From JBCCGI01 sp039029355 (GTDB lineage: Bacteria; Planctomycetota; UBA1135; GCA-002686595), in assembly GCA_039029355.1 (NCBI GenBank), contig JBCCGI010000135.1:1-15393 (forward strand): a DNA stretch of 15,393 nucleotides. The letters run 5' to 3'. This document shows, one piece after another, positions 1 to 6,401 of this stretch. A program made the position numbers and the translations under genes. Positions within the stretch are counted from its first letter, which is position 1, and the number at the start of each line of letters is the position of its first letter. Under the pieces are notes generated by a model. The model made no database searches, was not told the DNA's origin, and worked only from the letters and a program-made list of their open reading frames with translations.

Positions 1-119
1 GGGGGTTCTCGGGGGATGGCCGGGGCGCACCCAACCCTCCGCGCCGCCCGGGTGGGGGGCCACCGGCGCGCGGTTCACCGGGGCCGCGGTCGCCGACGCG
101 AATCGTTTTCCGCTTCGGC
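1..119. other. Intergenic flank, no gene seen
   Basis: This GC-rich edge lies downstream of the minus-strand lipoprotein gene. I see no convincing coding frame or RNA gene. A weak, bulged inverted repeat around 99-114 (GCGAA against TTCCGC) is not followed by a T-run on either strand, so I do not call a terminator. The left part could be the far end of a gene lying outside the window. Confidence 0.5.
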
Positions 120-1709
120 CTAGTCCTCGAGCGTCAAGACCAGCCCCTGGCCCTCGCCCGCCTGAGGTTGGGGGATCCCGAAGACACCTCCGCCCTCGGA
201 AGCGATCTCCTCGTCGCTCGCGAGGGCGAAGCAATGGACCAGCTCGTCCTCGACGTCGGTGACGCAGTAGCTCGTCGCGGTGAACGCGATGCCGGTCGCG
301 CCCCCGACCTCGGGCTGGTCGATCCACGTGAAGCTCACCGGGTCGTAGATCGCGAGCCCCGGCGAGGTGGTCGCGACGCCGTAGCGGCGCCCGTAGTAGA
401 GGCGGCCGTCGGGGCCGTACTCGAGCAGCGTGGCGCGCGCCTCGGGCGACAGGTAGCTGACGTCCGGCGGCACGAGCGGGCTGATCGTCCCGGTCGCGGT
501 GTCGATCAGGTCGAGCGTTCCGTCGTTCCGCGCGTAGGCGACCGCGATCTGGGCGCCGTCGGGCGAGATGGCCGCGATGCGGCACTCGACGCTCGTGCCG
601 GAGACGTCGAAGCCCTGGTCGCCGGGCGTCAGCGGGTCGGCGTCGAGGAGCGTCATGGTCTCGAGATCGATCCAGAACACGACGCCGAGGTCGGTCACCG
701 CCATCGCGCCGCGGGTGCCGTCCGCGGTGGTCGAGATGCGCCTCCCCCGGTGCTGCGGAGGCGCGCCGACTCCGACCGCTGCGGGGACCAGCTCCAGGGT
801 CGACACCACCGACAGCGTCTCGGCCTCTAGTTGCACGAGCCGCACCGCCGGCGGCGGGTAGGTCCCGCTGAAGCGATACTGGTGCGCGCCGTCGTTGAGC
901 GTGGCGTACAGCAGCGCGCCGTCCGGCGAGGGGCGCATCCCGGCGGTGTGCCCCACGGGCCCCATGCCGTCGGTCAGCACCTCCGACCCGACCAGCGAGG
1001 TCAGGACGAGCGAGCGTTCGACCAGATCGAACGCCCCCACGGCGGGCTGGTTCCGGCACACGAAGTAGACGGTGCGGCCATCCGCCGACGCGCTGACCGG
1101 ACGGAGCTTGGTCTCGGACCCGGAGTCGCCGAGGAAGCCGAAGGCTCCCACGTCTTGATCCAGCGTCTGCCCCACGCCCGAGGCATCGGTCGCCGCCAGC
1201 TCGGAGAAGTCGCCGGCCGAGAAGAACCAGCCGTGCATGACGATCTCGACGTCGACGCCCACGGTCGGTTGGGCGCCGAGGACGCCGTCGATCACGACGT
1301 CGCGCACGACCGAGCCGCCGGGCTCGATCGATTCGGGACCGTAATAGACGTACGGCGGCGCCGGCTCGCCGTCGGCGCTCACCAAGCCAAAGGAGCCATC
1401 GCCCGCGACGGTGCCCTCGGACAACCCCTGGATCAGCACCTTGGGGCTGGAGAGCAACTCGGTCGACTGGTTCGTGATCGTCAGCGAGAGCGTGACGCGG
1501 TCCGCCGGGTCGTCGTAGACCGCCGTGCCCTGCAGCTGGATCGCCTGGGGCTTGGTCGTCGTGTTGACGTTGCCGTTCGCCAGCTGAATCGCGAGCGAGC
1601 CGGTCTGCGGGCCGCTGAGGGGCTTGAGCCCGCCGCCGCCACCGCTGCTGCCGCTGCTGCAGCCCGCGGCGAGCGCGAGCGTCGCCAGCAGGCCGAGCCT
1701 CTTCCACAT
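120..1709 (-). CDS. Putative lipoprotein with Ig-like N-terminus and beta-propeller-like repeats
   Basis: This 529-residue protein starts MWKRLGLLATLALAAGC, a short basic lipoprotein signal peptide with the probable lipidated cysteine at residue 17. Alanine at -3 is slightly unusual for a lipobox. A Ser/Gly-rich linker (18-27) follows. Residues about 36-160 look like a beta-sandwich. From about 200 to 500 there are repeated blades with 'SADGRTVYFV', 'SPDGALLYAT', 'SPDGAQIAVAY' and 'GPDGRLYYGRR', typical of YVTN/WD40-like beta-propellers. The function is unknown. Envelope-exposed binding or scaffolding is an inference from the fold, and no catalytic motif is visible. I chose the start at 1709 because it places the signal peptide at the N-terminus. 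An in-frame ATG at 1769 would add 20 polar residues before it. Neither start has a well-spaced Shine-Dalgarno site, although a GGAGG lies about 14 nt before the upstream ATG. The gene is divergent from the next one. Confidence 0.85.
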   Translation of the reverse strand: MWKRLGLLATLALAAGCSSGSSGGGGGLKPLSGPQTGSLAIQLANGNVNTTTKPQAIQLQGTAVYDDPADRVTLSLTITNQSTELLSSPKVLIQGLSEGTVAGDGSFGLVSADGEPAPPYVYYGPESIEPGGSVVRDVVIDGVLGAQPTVGVDVEIVMHGWFFSAGDFSELAATDASGVGQTLDQDVGAFGFLGDSGSETKLRPVSASADGRTVYFVCRNQPAVGAFDLVERSLVLTSLVGSEVLTDGMGPVGHTAGMRPSPDGALLYATLNDGAHQYRFSGTYPPPAVRLVQLEAETLSVVSTLELVPAAVGVGAPPQHRGRRISTTADGTRGAMAVTDLGVVFWIDLETMTLLDADPLTPGDQGFDVSGTSVECRIAAISPDGAQIAVAYARNDGTLDLIDTATGTISPLVPPDVSYLSPEARATLLEYGPDGRLYYGRRYGVATTSPGLAIYDPVSFTWIDQPEVGGATGIAFTATSYCVTDVEDELVHCFALASDEEIASEGGGVFGIPQPQAGEGQGLVLTLED

Positions 1710-1776
1710 CGTCGATCGTTGCCGTTCCAGGTGCGCGGTGGACCCGCGGAGCGCATTCGTTCCGTCCATCCCGGGG

Positions 1777-1786
1777 ATGATACCCT
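1777..1786. promoter_or_regulatory. Candidate overlapping divergent -10 elements
   Basis: The 86-base gap between the two divergent start codons must hold both promoters. On the minus strand 1782-1777 reads TATCAT, five of six matches to a sigma70 -10. On the plus strand 1781-1786 reads TACCCT, which fits only TANNNT. No good -35 was found for either. If used, the minus-strand -10 would start transcription close to the ATG at 1769, and the plus-strand one would leave a leader of only a few bases before the ATG at 1796. This is pattern matching only. Confidence 0.25.
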
Positions 1787-1795
1787 CCGGCCGCC

Positions 1796-3568
1796 ATGCC
1801 TCGCTCCCTCGCTCTCGTCGCGCTCCTGGTCCTCGCCGCGGTCGCGGGCGTGGTGTTCCTCCTCGGGCGCGACGGAGGCGACGAAGCACGCCGGACGGTG
1901 ATCGAGCGCCCCGACGAGGCGGCGGCCCCCGCGCCGCCGATCGCCGACGTGCGCCCCACGGGGACCGAGCGGGCGGAGATCGAGCCCGAGGCTCCGCCGG
2001 CGTTGCCCACCGAGGAGCTCGCCAAGCGCACGTTCCCGGCGCGCGGCGTCGCGGTCGACGCCGCGGGGGCACCGGTCGCCGGCCTCGGCGTCGGCTGCGA
2101 AGCCGACCACGAGCGCCACGCACGCGCCACCACCGCCGCCGACGGGTCGTTCGAGGTCGAGCTCCCGCGCGCGGTGACGCGCGTGGTCGCGGCCGACCCG
2201 GGCTGGACCACCCTGAGCGCCCCCGACTTCCGCGCCGGCGACGAGCGCGAGCTGCGGCTGGTGGTCGCGCGGCCCGCCGACTGGAGCGGCTGGGTGCTCG
2301 ACGCGACCAGCGGCGAGCCGCTCCACGGCGCCTGGGTCGAGGTCGTGCTCCCGCCCGGCGTCGAGGGCGACGTCCACCGCACGACCACCGACGCCGAGGG
2401 TCGCTTCGAGCTCAACGGCGCCGCCGCGCTGCCCGGCGCGCGCCTCTGGGTGCGCGCCGTCGACTACCTCGACGCGGCGGTCGAGCCGCCGAGCTCGACC
2501 GCGCGGCTCCCGGAGGTCCGCCTGCACCCCCTCGCCCCGCCGCTCGTGGCGGGCCTCGTCTCGCGCTCCGACGGCACCGCCGCCGGTGGTGCGCGGGTCT
2601 CCCTCGGTACGAACGAGGGCACCGCGGACGCCGACGGGCGCTTCGAGCTGGTCGTGGCGACGCCCGCTCCGGGCGAGGACCTGGTGGCCGAGCTCGCCCC
2701 CGACGCCCCCGCGCTGCTGCCGGGCTTCGGAGACCGACTGCTGCGCGACGGCGTGCCCGCCGTTCCGGTCGAGCTCGTGCTGGGGACGGGCGGCGTCGCC
2801 ATCGAGGGACGCGTGCTCGACGGCGACGGCAACCCGCTCAAGCACTGGCGCGTGACCGCCTACCGCGGCGGCGTCGCCGGCAAGCCGACCGGCGCCGTCG
2901 CGCGCACGCGGCGCGAGGGCGTCTTCCGCATCGAAGGCCTCGCGCCCGACCGCTACGCCCTGCGGGCCGCGGGACGCGGCGAGCGGGGCGTGGTCGTCAT
3001 CCCCGAGGTCGTCGCGCCCGCGAGCGGCGTGCGGCTGGTGCACGAGGAGGGCGAGACGCGTTCGCTCGCGGGCGTCGCGTACACCGCGGACGGCGCGCCG
3101 GCGGCGGGCGCGCTCGTCGGCTTCGGCCTGGGGTGGAGCGACCAGGTCGAGCTCTCCTCGCCCGCCACGACCGACGCCGCGGGCCGCTTCGTGCTGGAAG
3201 GGGTTCCCCGCGCCTTCGGCCTCGTGACCGGTTTCGTCGAGGGCCGGAAGGTCTTCGCCACCGTCGACGCCCACCAGGACGGCGAGGTCGTGCTGCAGCC
3301 GCCGCCGGCGCAGCTCTTCGTCTTCGAGGCCGCGGCCGGCGAAGAGGTGCCCGACGCCCTCCACGCGGTGGACGGCGCGGGGCGGATCGTTCCCTTGACC
3401 CAGCCCGAGATCGCGAACGAGGTGCGGATCGCGCGGCTGCACGCCGGCCGCTCCCCGTCGCTCGCCGCCCCCGACGCGGTCGTTGAGCTCGTGCTGCACC
3501 GCGGCGGCCGCGAGGTCGCGCGGATCCCCTTCCGGCCCGACGCCGACGGCATCGTCCGGCTGCCTTGA
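1796..3568 (+). CDS. Membrane-anchored protein with five carboxypeptidase-regulatory-like repeats
   Basis: This is a 590-residue protein. Residues 4-23 are a hydrophobic signal anchor followed by GRDGGDEARR, then an acidic, Pro/Ala-rich linker to about 78. Five beta-sandwich repeats of roughly 80 residues follow at about 80-158, 164-245, 250-330, 334-416 and 422-505. Each has a 'G-V-D-G-P-G-A-V' opening strand and a 'T-A-D-G-F-E/L' closing turn (TTAADGSFEVE, TTTDAEGRFEL, GTADADGRFEL, REGVFRIEGL, TTDAAGRFVLEG). This is the signature of carboxypeptidase-regulatory-like (CarboxypepD_reg / DUF4198-type) domains. Such domains are usually non-enzymatic modules in envelope or secreted proteins, and no peptidase motif is present. 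The C-terminus (506-590) looks like a further degenerate beta domain. There is no Shine-Dalgarno site (ctccggccgcc precedes the ATG). Its stop overlaps the proposed -35 of the downstream operon, so it is probably a separate unit. Confidence 0.85.
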   Translation: MPRSLALVALLVLAAVAGVVFLLGRDGGDEARRTVIERPDEAAAPAPPIADVRPTGTERAEIEPEAPPALPTEELAKRTFPARGVAVDAAGAPVAGLGVGCEADHERHARATTAADGSFEVELPRAVTRVVAADPGWTTLSAPDFRAGDERELRLVVARPADWSGWVLDATSGEPLHGAWVEVVLPPGVEGDVHRTTTDAEGRFELNGAAALPGARLWVRAVDYLDAAVEPPSSTARLPEVRLHPLAPPLVAGLVSRSDGTAAGGARVSLGTNEGTADADGRFELVVATPAPGEDLVAELAPDAPALLPGFGDRLLRDGVPAVPVELVLGTGGVAIEGRVLDGDGNPLKHWRVTAYRGGVAGKPTGAVARTRREGVFRIEGLAPDRYALRAAGRGERGVVVIPEVVAPASGVRLVHEEGETRSLAGVAYTADGAPAAGALVGFGLGWSDQVELSSPATTDAAGRFVLEGVPRAFGLVTGFVEGRKVFATVDAHQDGEVVLQPPPAQLFVFEAAAGEEVPDALHAVDGAGRIVPLTQPEIANEVRIARLHAGRSPSLAAPDAVVELVLHRGGREVARIPFRPDADGIVRLP

Positions 3569-3594
3569 ATAGCCGCCCCCCACGCCAGTAACGT
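3565..3594 (+). promoter_or_regulatory. Candidate sigma70-type promoter of the polyamine operon
   Basis: TTGAAT at 3565-3570 is separated by 18 bases from TAACGT at 3589-3594, which matches the TTGACA-N17-TATAAT layout at four of six positions in each box. The -35 box overlaps the TGA stop of the preceding gene (3566-3568). Transcription would start near 3601, leaving a leader of about six bases before the ATG at 3607, so the speD message would be nearly leaderless. This fits the lack of a Shine-Dalgarno site there. It is inferred from base pattern and spacing. Confidence 0.4.
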
Positions 3595-3606
3595 GCCTCC
3601 ACGCCG

Positions 3607-3999
3607 ATGGAGAGCATGCAGGGAGGGGTGGAGTGGATCGTCGACGCGTCCGGGCTGGCGCCCGAGGCCATCGCCGGCGAGGCCGGCCGCGCGCGCCTGG
3701 CGGCGCTCTTCGACGAGCTCATCGCGCAACTCGGGCTCCACCCGCTAGCACCCGCGACCTGGCACGTATTCGGCGGGCCGGCCGGCGTCACCGGGCTGGT
3801 GATGCTGTCCGAGTCCCACCTGGCGTGCCATAGCTTCCCCGAGAGCGGGCTCCTGACGCTCAACCTCTATACTTGCCGGCGCCGCCCCGGGCCCGACTGG
3901 CAGACGCTGCTGGCGCGCCACCTCGGCCTGTGCCGCGTCGGCGTGCGCGCGGTCGAGCGCGGGACGCCGTCGGCCGCCGCCCGGGAGGAAGCGCGATGA
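3607..3999 (+). CDS. speD: Pyruvoyl-dependent S-adenosylmethionine decarboxylase (SpeD) proenzyme homologue
   Basis: This 130-residue protein has the size of prokaryotic class 1B AdoMet decarboxylases. These cleave themselves to create a pyruvoyl cofactor and make decarboxylated AdoMet, the aminopropyl donor for spermidine synthesis. The processing motif is at residues 68-79 (SESHLACHSFPE): cleavage is expected between Glu69 and Ser70, His75 lies five residues after that Ser and Cys90 (LYTC) twenty after. This is the same Ser/His/Cys spacing as the Thermotoga enzyme (Ser63, His68, Cys83), so processing should be intact. Substrate is less certain, because some SpeD homologues are reported to have become pyruvoyl ornithine or arginine decarboxylases. 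It is the first gene of the operon and overlaps the next by ATGA. The start at 3607 has no Shine-Dalgarno site. The ATG at 3616 is an alternative that removes three residues. Confidence 0.9.
   Translation: MESMQGGVEWIVDASGLAPEAIAGEAGRARLAALFDELIAQLGLHPLAPATWHVFGGPAGVTGLVMLSESHLACHSFPESGLLTLNLYTCRRRPGPDWQTLLARHLGLCRVGVRAVERGTPSAAAREEAR
3983..3990 (+). promoter_or_regulatory. Ribosome binding site fixing the DUF4178 gene start
   Basis: GGGAGGAA ends five bases before the ATG at 3996. It fixes the start of the DUF4178 gene inside the speD stop overlap. A longer in-frame reading from an ATG at 3873 would add 41 low-complexity Ala/Arg/Pro residues before the zinc ribbon and would overlap speD extensively. 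Confidence 0.75.
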
Positions 4000-5894
4000 G
4001 CGAGCGCCAGCTGCGCTGCGGCAACTGCGGCGCCGACGTCACGTTCACCAGCCCCGGCGCGCTGGTCGCGGTGTGCGGGCACTGCGGGTGGGCCTCGCGC
4101 CGCACCGACGTCGACCTGAAGACGATCGGCAAGGTGTCGCAGGTCGCGGTGCTCGCCTCGCACTTCCAGCTCGGTACGCGCGGGACCTTCCGCGGCCGCG
4201 GGTTCACCGTGCGCGGCCAGGTGCAGCTCGACCACGGCGCGGGCGTGTGGAACGAGTGGGCGGCCGAGGACGACCATGGCGACTGGCTCTGGATCGCCGA
4301 GGCGCAGGGCCAGCTGCTCGTCCAACGCGAGGACAGCGCACCGGTCGGGCTCAGGGCCGAGAACCTGACCCTGGGAGCCGCGCTGCGGCTCGACCGCATC
4401 GAGTACCGCGTCACCGAGGTCGGGCGCGGCCGGATCGTGACGCTGAAGGGCGAGCTGCCGCGCAGGGTCGATCCCGGTGCGCCGACGCTCTACGCCGACC
4501 TGCAGTCCGGCGAGCGCGATGTCGCGACGGTCGAGTGGTCCCAGGACGGGCGCGCGACGGTCTTCGCCGGACGCTGGGTCGATCTCGACGACCTGCAGGT
4601 CGACCCCTCGACCCAGCCCCGCCACACGCCGCCGCGGGTCAAGTCCAAGCGGCTCGACTGCAGGATGTGCGGGGCGGGGATCGAGCTCTTCGACCCCGAG
4701 CAGACGCGGCGCGTCGGTTGCGAGAGCTGCGGAGCGCTGCTCGCGCCCGACGGCGACGTGCTGCGCGTCGTCGAGGCCGAGAAGAAAGGGCGCGCGAAGA
4801 GCGCGCTGCCGCTGGGCGCCGAGGCCACGCTGCTCGGAACGCGCTATCGGGTGCTCGGCTGCATGGAGCGCCGCGTGCGCTCCCACGGGCGCTGGTGGCC
4901 GTGGCGCGAGTATGCGCTCCGCACGCGCGAGGGCGCCTACCACTGGCTGGTCGAGAGCGACGGACACTGGCTGCTCGGGCGCCCGATCCAGTGGACCGCC
5001 GTCGATCAGGGGGGAATCGGCGTCGCCTTCGAGCGCCAGCGCTTCAAGCACTTCACCTCCGGCAAGGCCGAGGTGCACTGGGTCGTCGGCGAGTTCCACT
5101 GGCGCGTTGCTCGGGACGACGCGGCGCGCACCAAGGACTACGTGCACGGCACGCGCATGGTGTCGCTCGAGCTCGACGACGACGAGCGCCACGCCACCCT
5201 CGGCGAGCACCTCCCGCGCAAGGCCGTGGCGGCGGCCTTCCCCGGCGTGCGCCTGCCGAGGCGCAAGGGCGTGGGAGCGGCGCAGCCCAACCCGCACCAG
5301 GCCGGGCTCGTCTGGGGCGTCTTCGGGCTGCTCGCGATCGCCGCGCTGCTCGTGCGCGTGCTCACCACCGTCGGTCACGAGAACCGCGTCGTGCTGCGCG
5401 AGTCCTTCGGCCCCACGCCGCGCTCCAACGGCCAGGAGCAGGTCGACTTCACCGAGCCCTTCGAGCTGACCGCCGACCCGGGCAACGCCAACGTTCAGCT
5501 GTGGGTCCCCGGTTTAGAGCAGGGCTGGGTCGGCCTCAACGGCGCGCTCGTGAACATGGAGAGCGGCGAGGTCGTCACCTTCGCCGCGTCGGCGCAGCAC
5601 TACAGCGGCACCAGCGGCGGCGAGCGCTGGACCGAGGGCAACCGCATCGGCGAGGCCTGGGTCGGTTCGATCGACGCGGGCACGTACCGGCTCCGGCTGG
5701 CCTCCAGCGGCTGGGACAAGGGGCTCGGCGTGCCGTATCAGGTGACGGTGCGCAGCCAGGTGCCGCGGGCGAAGTACCTGGTCGTGGTCGTGCTGCTGCT
5801 GCTCGCGTTCCCGATCGTCAACACCGTCATCAGCGTCCTCTTCGAGCGCGCCCGCTGGGAGAGCTCCGACCACCCTTGGGGGGAACAGTCATGA
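3996..5894 (+). CDS. Duplicated zinc-ribbon + DUF4178 membrane protein
   Basis: This 632-residue protein has a clear internal duplication. Zinc ribbon 1 uses Cys8/Cys11 and Cys27/Cys30 (CGNCG, CGHCG) and leads into a DUF4178-like beta domain at about 54-200. Zinc ribbon 2 uses Cys222/Cys225 and Cys242/Cys245 (CRMCG, CESCG) and leads into a second DUF4178-like domain at about 274-415, with typical features such as 'REYALRTREGAYHWLVESDGHW'. A transmembrane helix (about 436-458), a beta-rich domain (about 462-590) and a second helix (about 594-615) follow. The middle domain therefore probably faces the periplasm and the ribbons the cytoplasm. DUF4178 has no established biochemical activity that I know of, but it recurs beside polyamine enzymes and DUF350 proteins. 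Scaffolding or ligand sensing at the membrane is an inference. The start and stop overlap speD and the following small gene by 4 bases each, implying translational coupling. Confidence 0.85.
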   Translation: MSERQLRCGNCGADVTFTSPGALVAVCGHCGWASRRTDVDLKTIGKVSQVAVLASHFQLGTRGTFRGRGFTVRGQVQLDHGAGVWNEWAAEDDHGDWLWIAEAQGQLLVQREDSAPVGLRAENLTLGAALRLDRIEYRVTEVGRGRIVTLKGELPRRVDPGAPTLYADLQSGERDVATVEWSQDGRATVFAGRWVDLDDLQVDPSTQPRHTPPRVKSKRLDCRMCGAGIELFDPEQTRRVGCESCGALLAPDGDVLRVVEAEKKGRAKSALPLGAEATLLGTRYRVLGCMERRVRSHGRWWPWREYALRTREGAYHWLVESDGHWLLGRPIQWTAVDQGGIGVAFERQRFKHFTSGKAEVHWVVGEFHWRVARDDAARTKDYVHGTRMVSLELDDDERHATLGEHLPRKAVAAAFPGVRLPRRKGVGAAQPNPHQAGLVWGVFGLLAIAALLVRVLTTVGHENRVVLRESFGPTPRSNGQEQVDFTEPFELTADPGNANVQLWVPGLEQGWVGLNGALVNMESGEVVTFAASAQHYSGTSGGERWTEGNRIGEAWVGSIDAGTYRLRLASSGWDKGLGVPYQVTVRSQVPRAKYLVVVVLLLLAFPIVNTVISVLFERARWESSDHPWGEQS

Positions 5895-6085
5895 AGTCCC
5901 TTCGCGCCGCCATCTTTCTCGCGTTCGGCGTGCTGGCGCTGGGCGTCTACGGCCTCGCCGAAGCGCGCGGCTGGGCCGGCGACGGCAAGCGCGTCCCCGA
6001 ACGCATCGAACCATCCCAGCTGCGCCGGGCGAGCCCGGGCTCCTGGACCTACGTCTACTGGTACCACGGCGTGCGCGGCAAGTAG
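5891..6085 (+). CDS. Small membrane-anchored protein with aromatic C-terminus ending in GK
   Basis: This 64-residue protein starts at an ATG overlapping the previous TGA (ATGA). Residues 4-23 form one hydrophobic helix, either a signal peptide or an anchor. The rest is a short polar tail with 'KRVPERIEPSQLRRASPG', then SWTYVYWYHGVRGK at the very C-terminus. From memory, small proteins in related DUF350/polyamine clusters also carry a 'V..S.R.SPGGYRS-(aromatic)-W-H-x-G-x-x-GGK' tail, so this is probably a real conserved partner and not a spurious frame. A tail that ends exactly in an aromatic run plus GK might be a binding or modification site for the neighbouring polyamine enzymes; that is speculation. 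The upstream G-run (tggggggaac) is a weak Shine-Dalgarno site, so coupling to the previous gene is likely. Confidence 0.75.
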   Translation: MKSLRAAIFLAFGVLALGVYGLAEARGWAGDGKRVPERIEPSQLRRASPGSWTYVYWYHGVRGK

Positions 6086-6109
6086 CGCCGAACGGAAAGA
6101 GGAATCCCC

Positions 6110-6391
6110 ATGAGCATCTACAGCCCCGGCGCGACGGTCGCCGCGATCGCCGGCGCGCCCGTGGCCGCCATCGACTGGAGCGTCGCGGTCGTCGAGCCGA
6201 TCATCGCCACCGTCACGATCGGCGTCGTCGCGATCGCGCTGCTCCTCATCGCCGTGTGGGTGATGGAGAAGCTGTCGCCCTTCTCGCTGCACAAGGAGAT
6301 CGAGGAGGACCACAACGTCTCCGCCGCCATCGTGATCGGCTCGATCGTGATCGGCATCTCGCTGGTGATCGCCGCGGTCGCCGGAGCCTAA
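6110..6391 (+). CDS. DUF350 family membrane protein (YjfL-like)
   Basis: This 93-residue protein has two transmembrane helices (about 24-50 and 69-91) joined by the hallmark DUF350 loop 'MEKLSPFSLHKEIEEDHNVS', followed by 'AAIVIGSIVIGISLVIAAV'. DUF350 proteins such as E. coli YjfL usually carry one or two such hairpins, and this one has one. Their activity is unknown. They recur with PspA-type, DUF2491/DUF4178 and polyamine-related proteins, which points to the inner membrane envelope. The start is supported by gaaagagg about 8-10 bases upstream. The gap from the previous gene is 24 bases and to the next is 10 bases. Confidence 0.88.
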   Translation: MSIYSPGATVAAIAGAPVAAIDWSVAVVEPIIATVTIGVVAIALLLIAVWVMEKLSPFSLHKEIEEDHNVSAAIVIGSIVIGISLVIAAVAGA

Positions 6392-6401
6392 GGAGAGCGC
6401 C

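Noticed and set aside
99..114. Possible terminator hairpin downstream of the lipoprotein gene
   Set aside because: The stem is short and bulged and lacks a following T-run.
831..1901. 356-residue plus-strand open frame opposite the lipoprotein gene
   Set aside because: It is Arg/Ala/Gly-rich shadow. The minus strand has a lipoprotein signal and beta-propeller blades.
1481..3583. 700-residue minus-strand open frame opposite the carboxypeptidase-regulatory-like gene
   Set aside because: The composition is dominated by Arg, Ala, Gly and Asp with no domain, as expected for an antisense frame at this GC content.
3867..5378. 503-residue minus-strand open frame opposite the DUF4178 gene
   Set aside because: It is low-complexity and domain-free, and the plus strand has paired zinc ribbons and operon overlaps.
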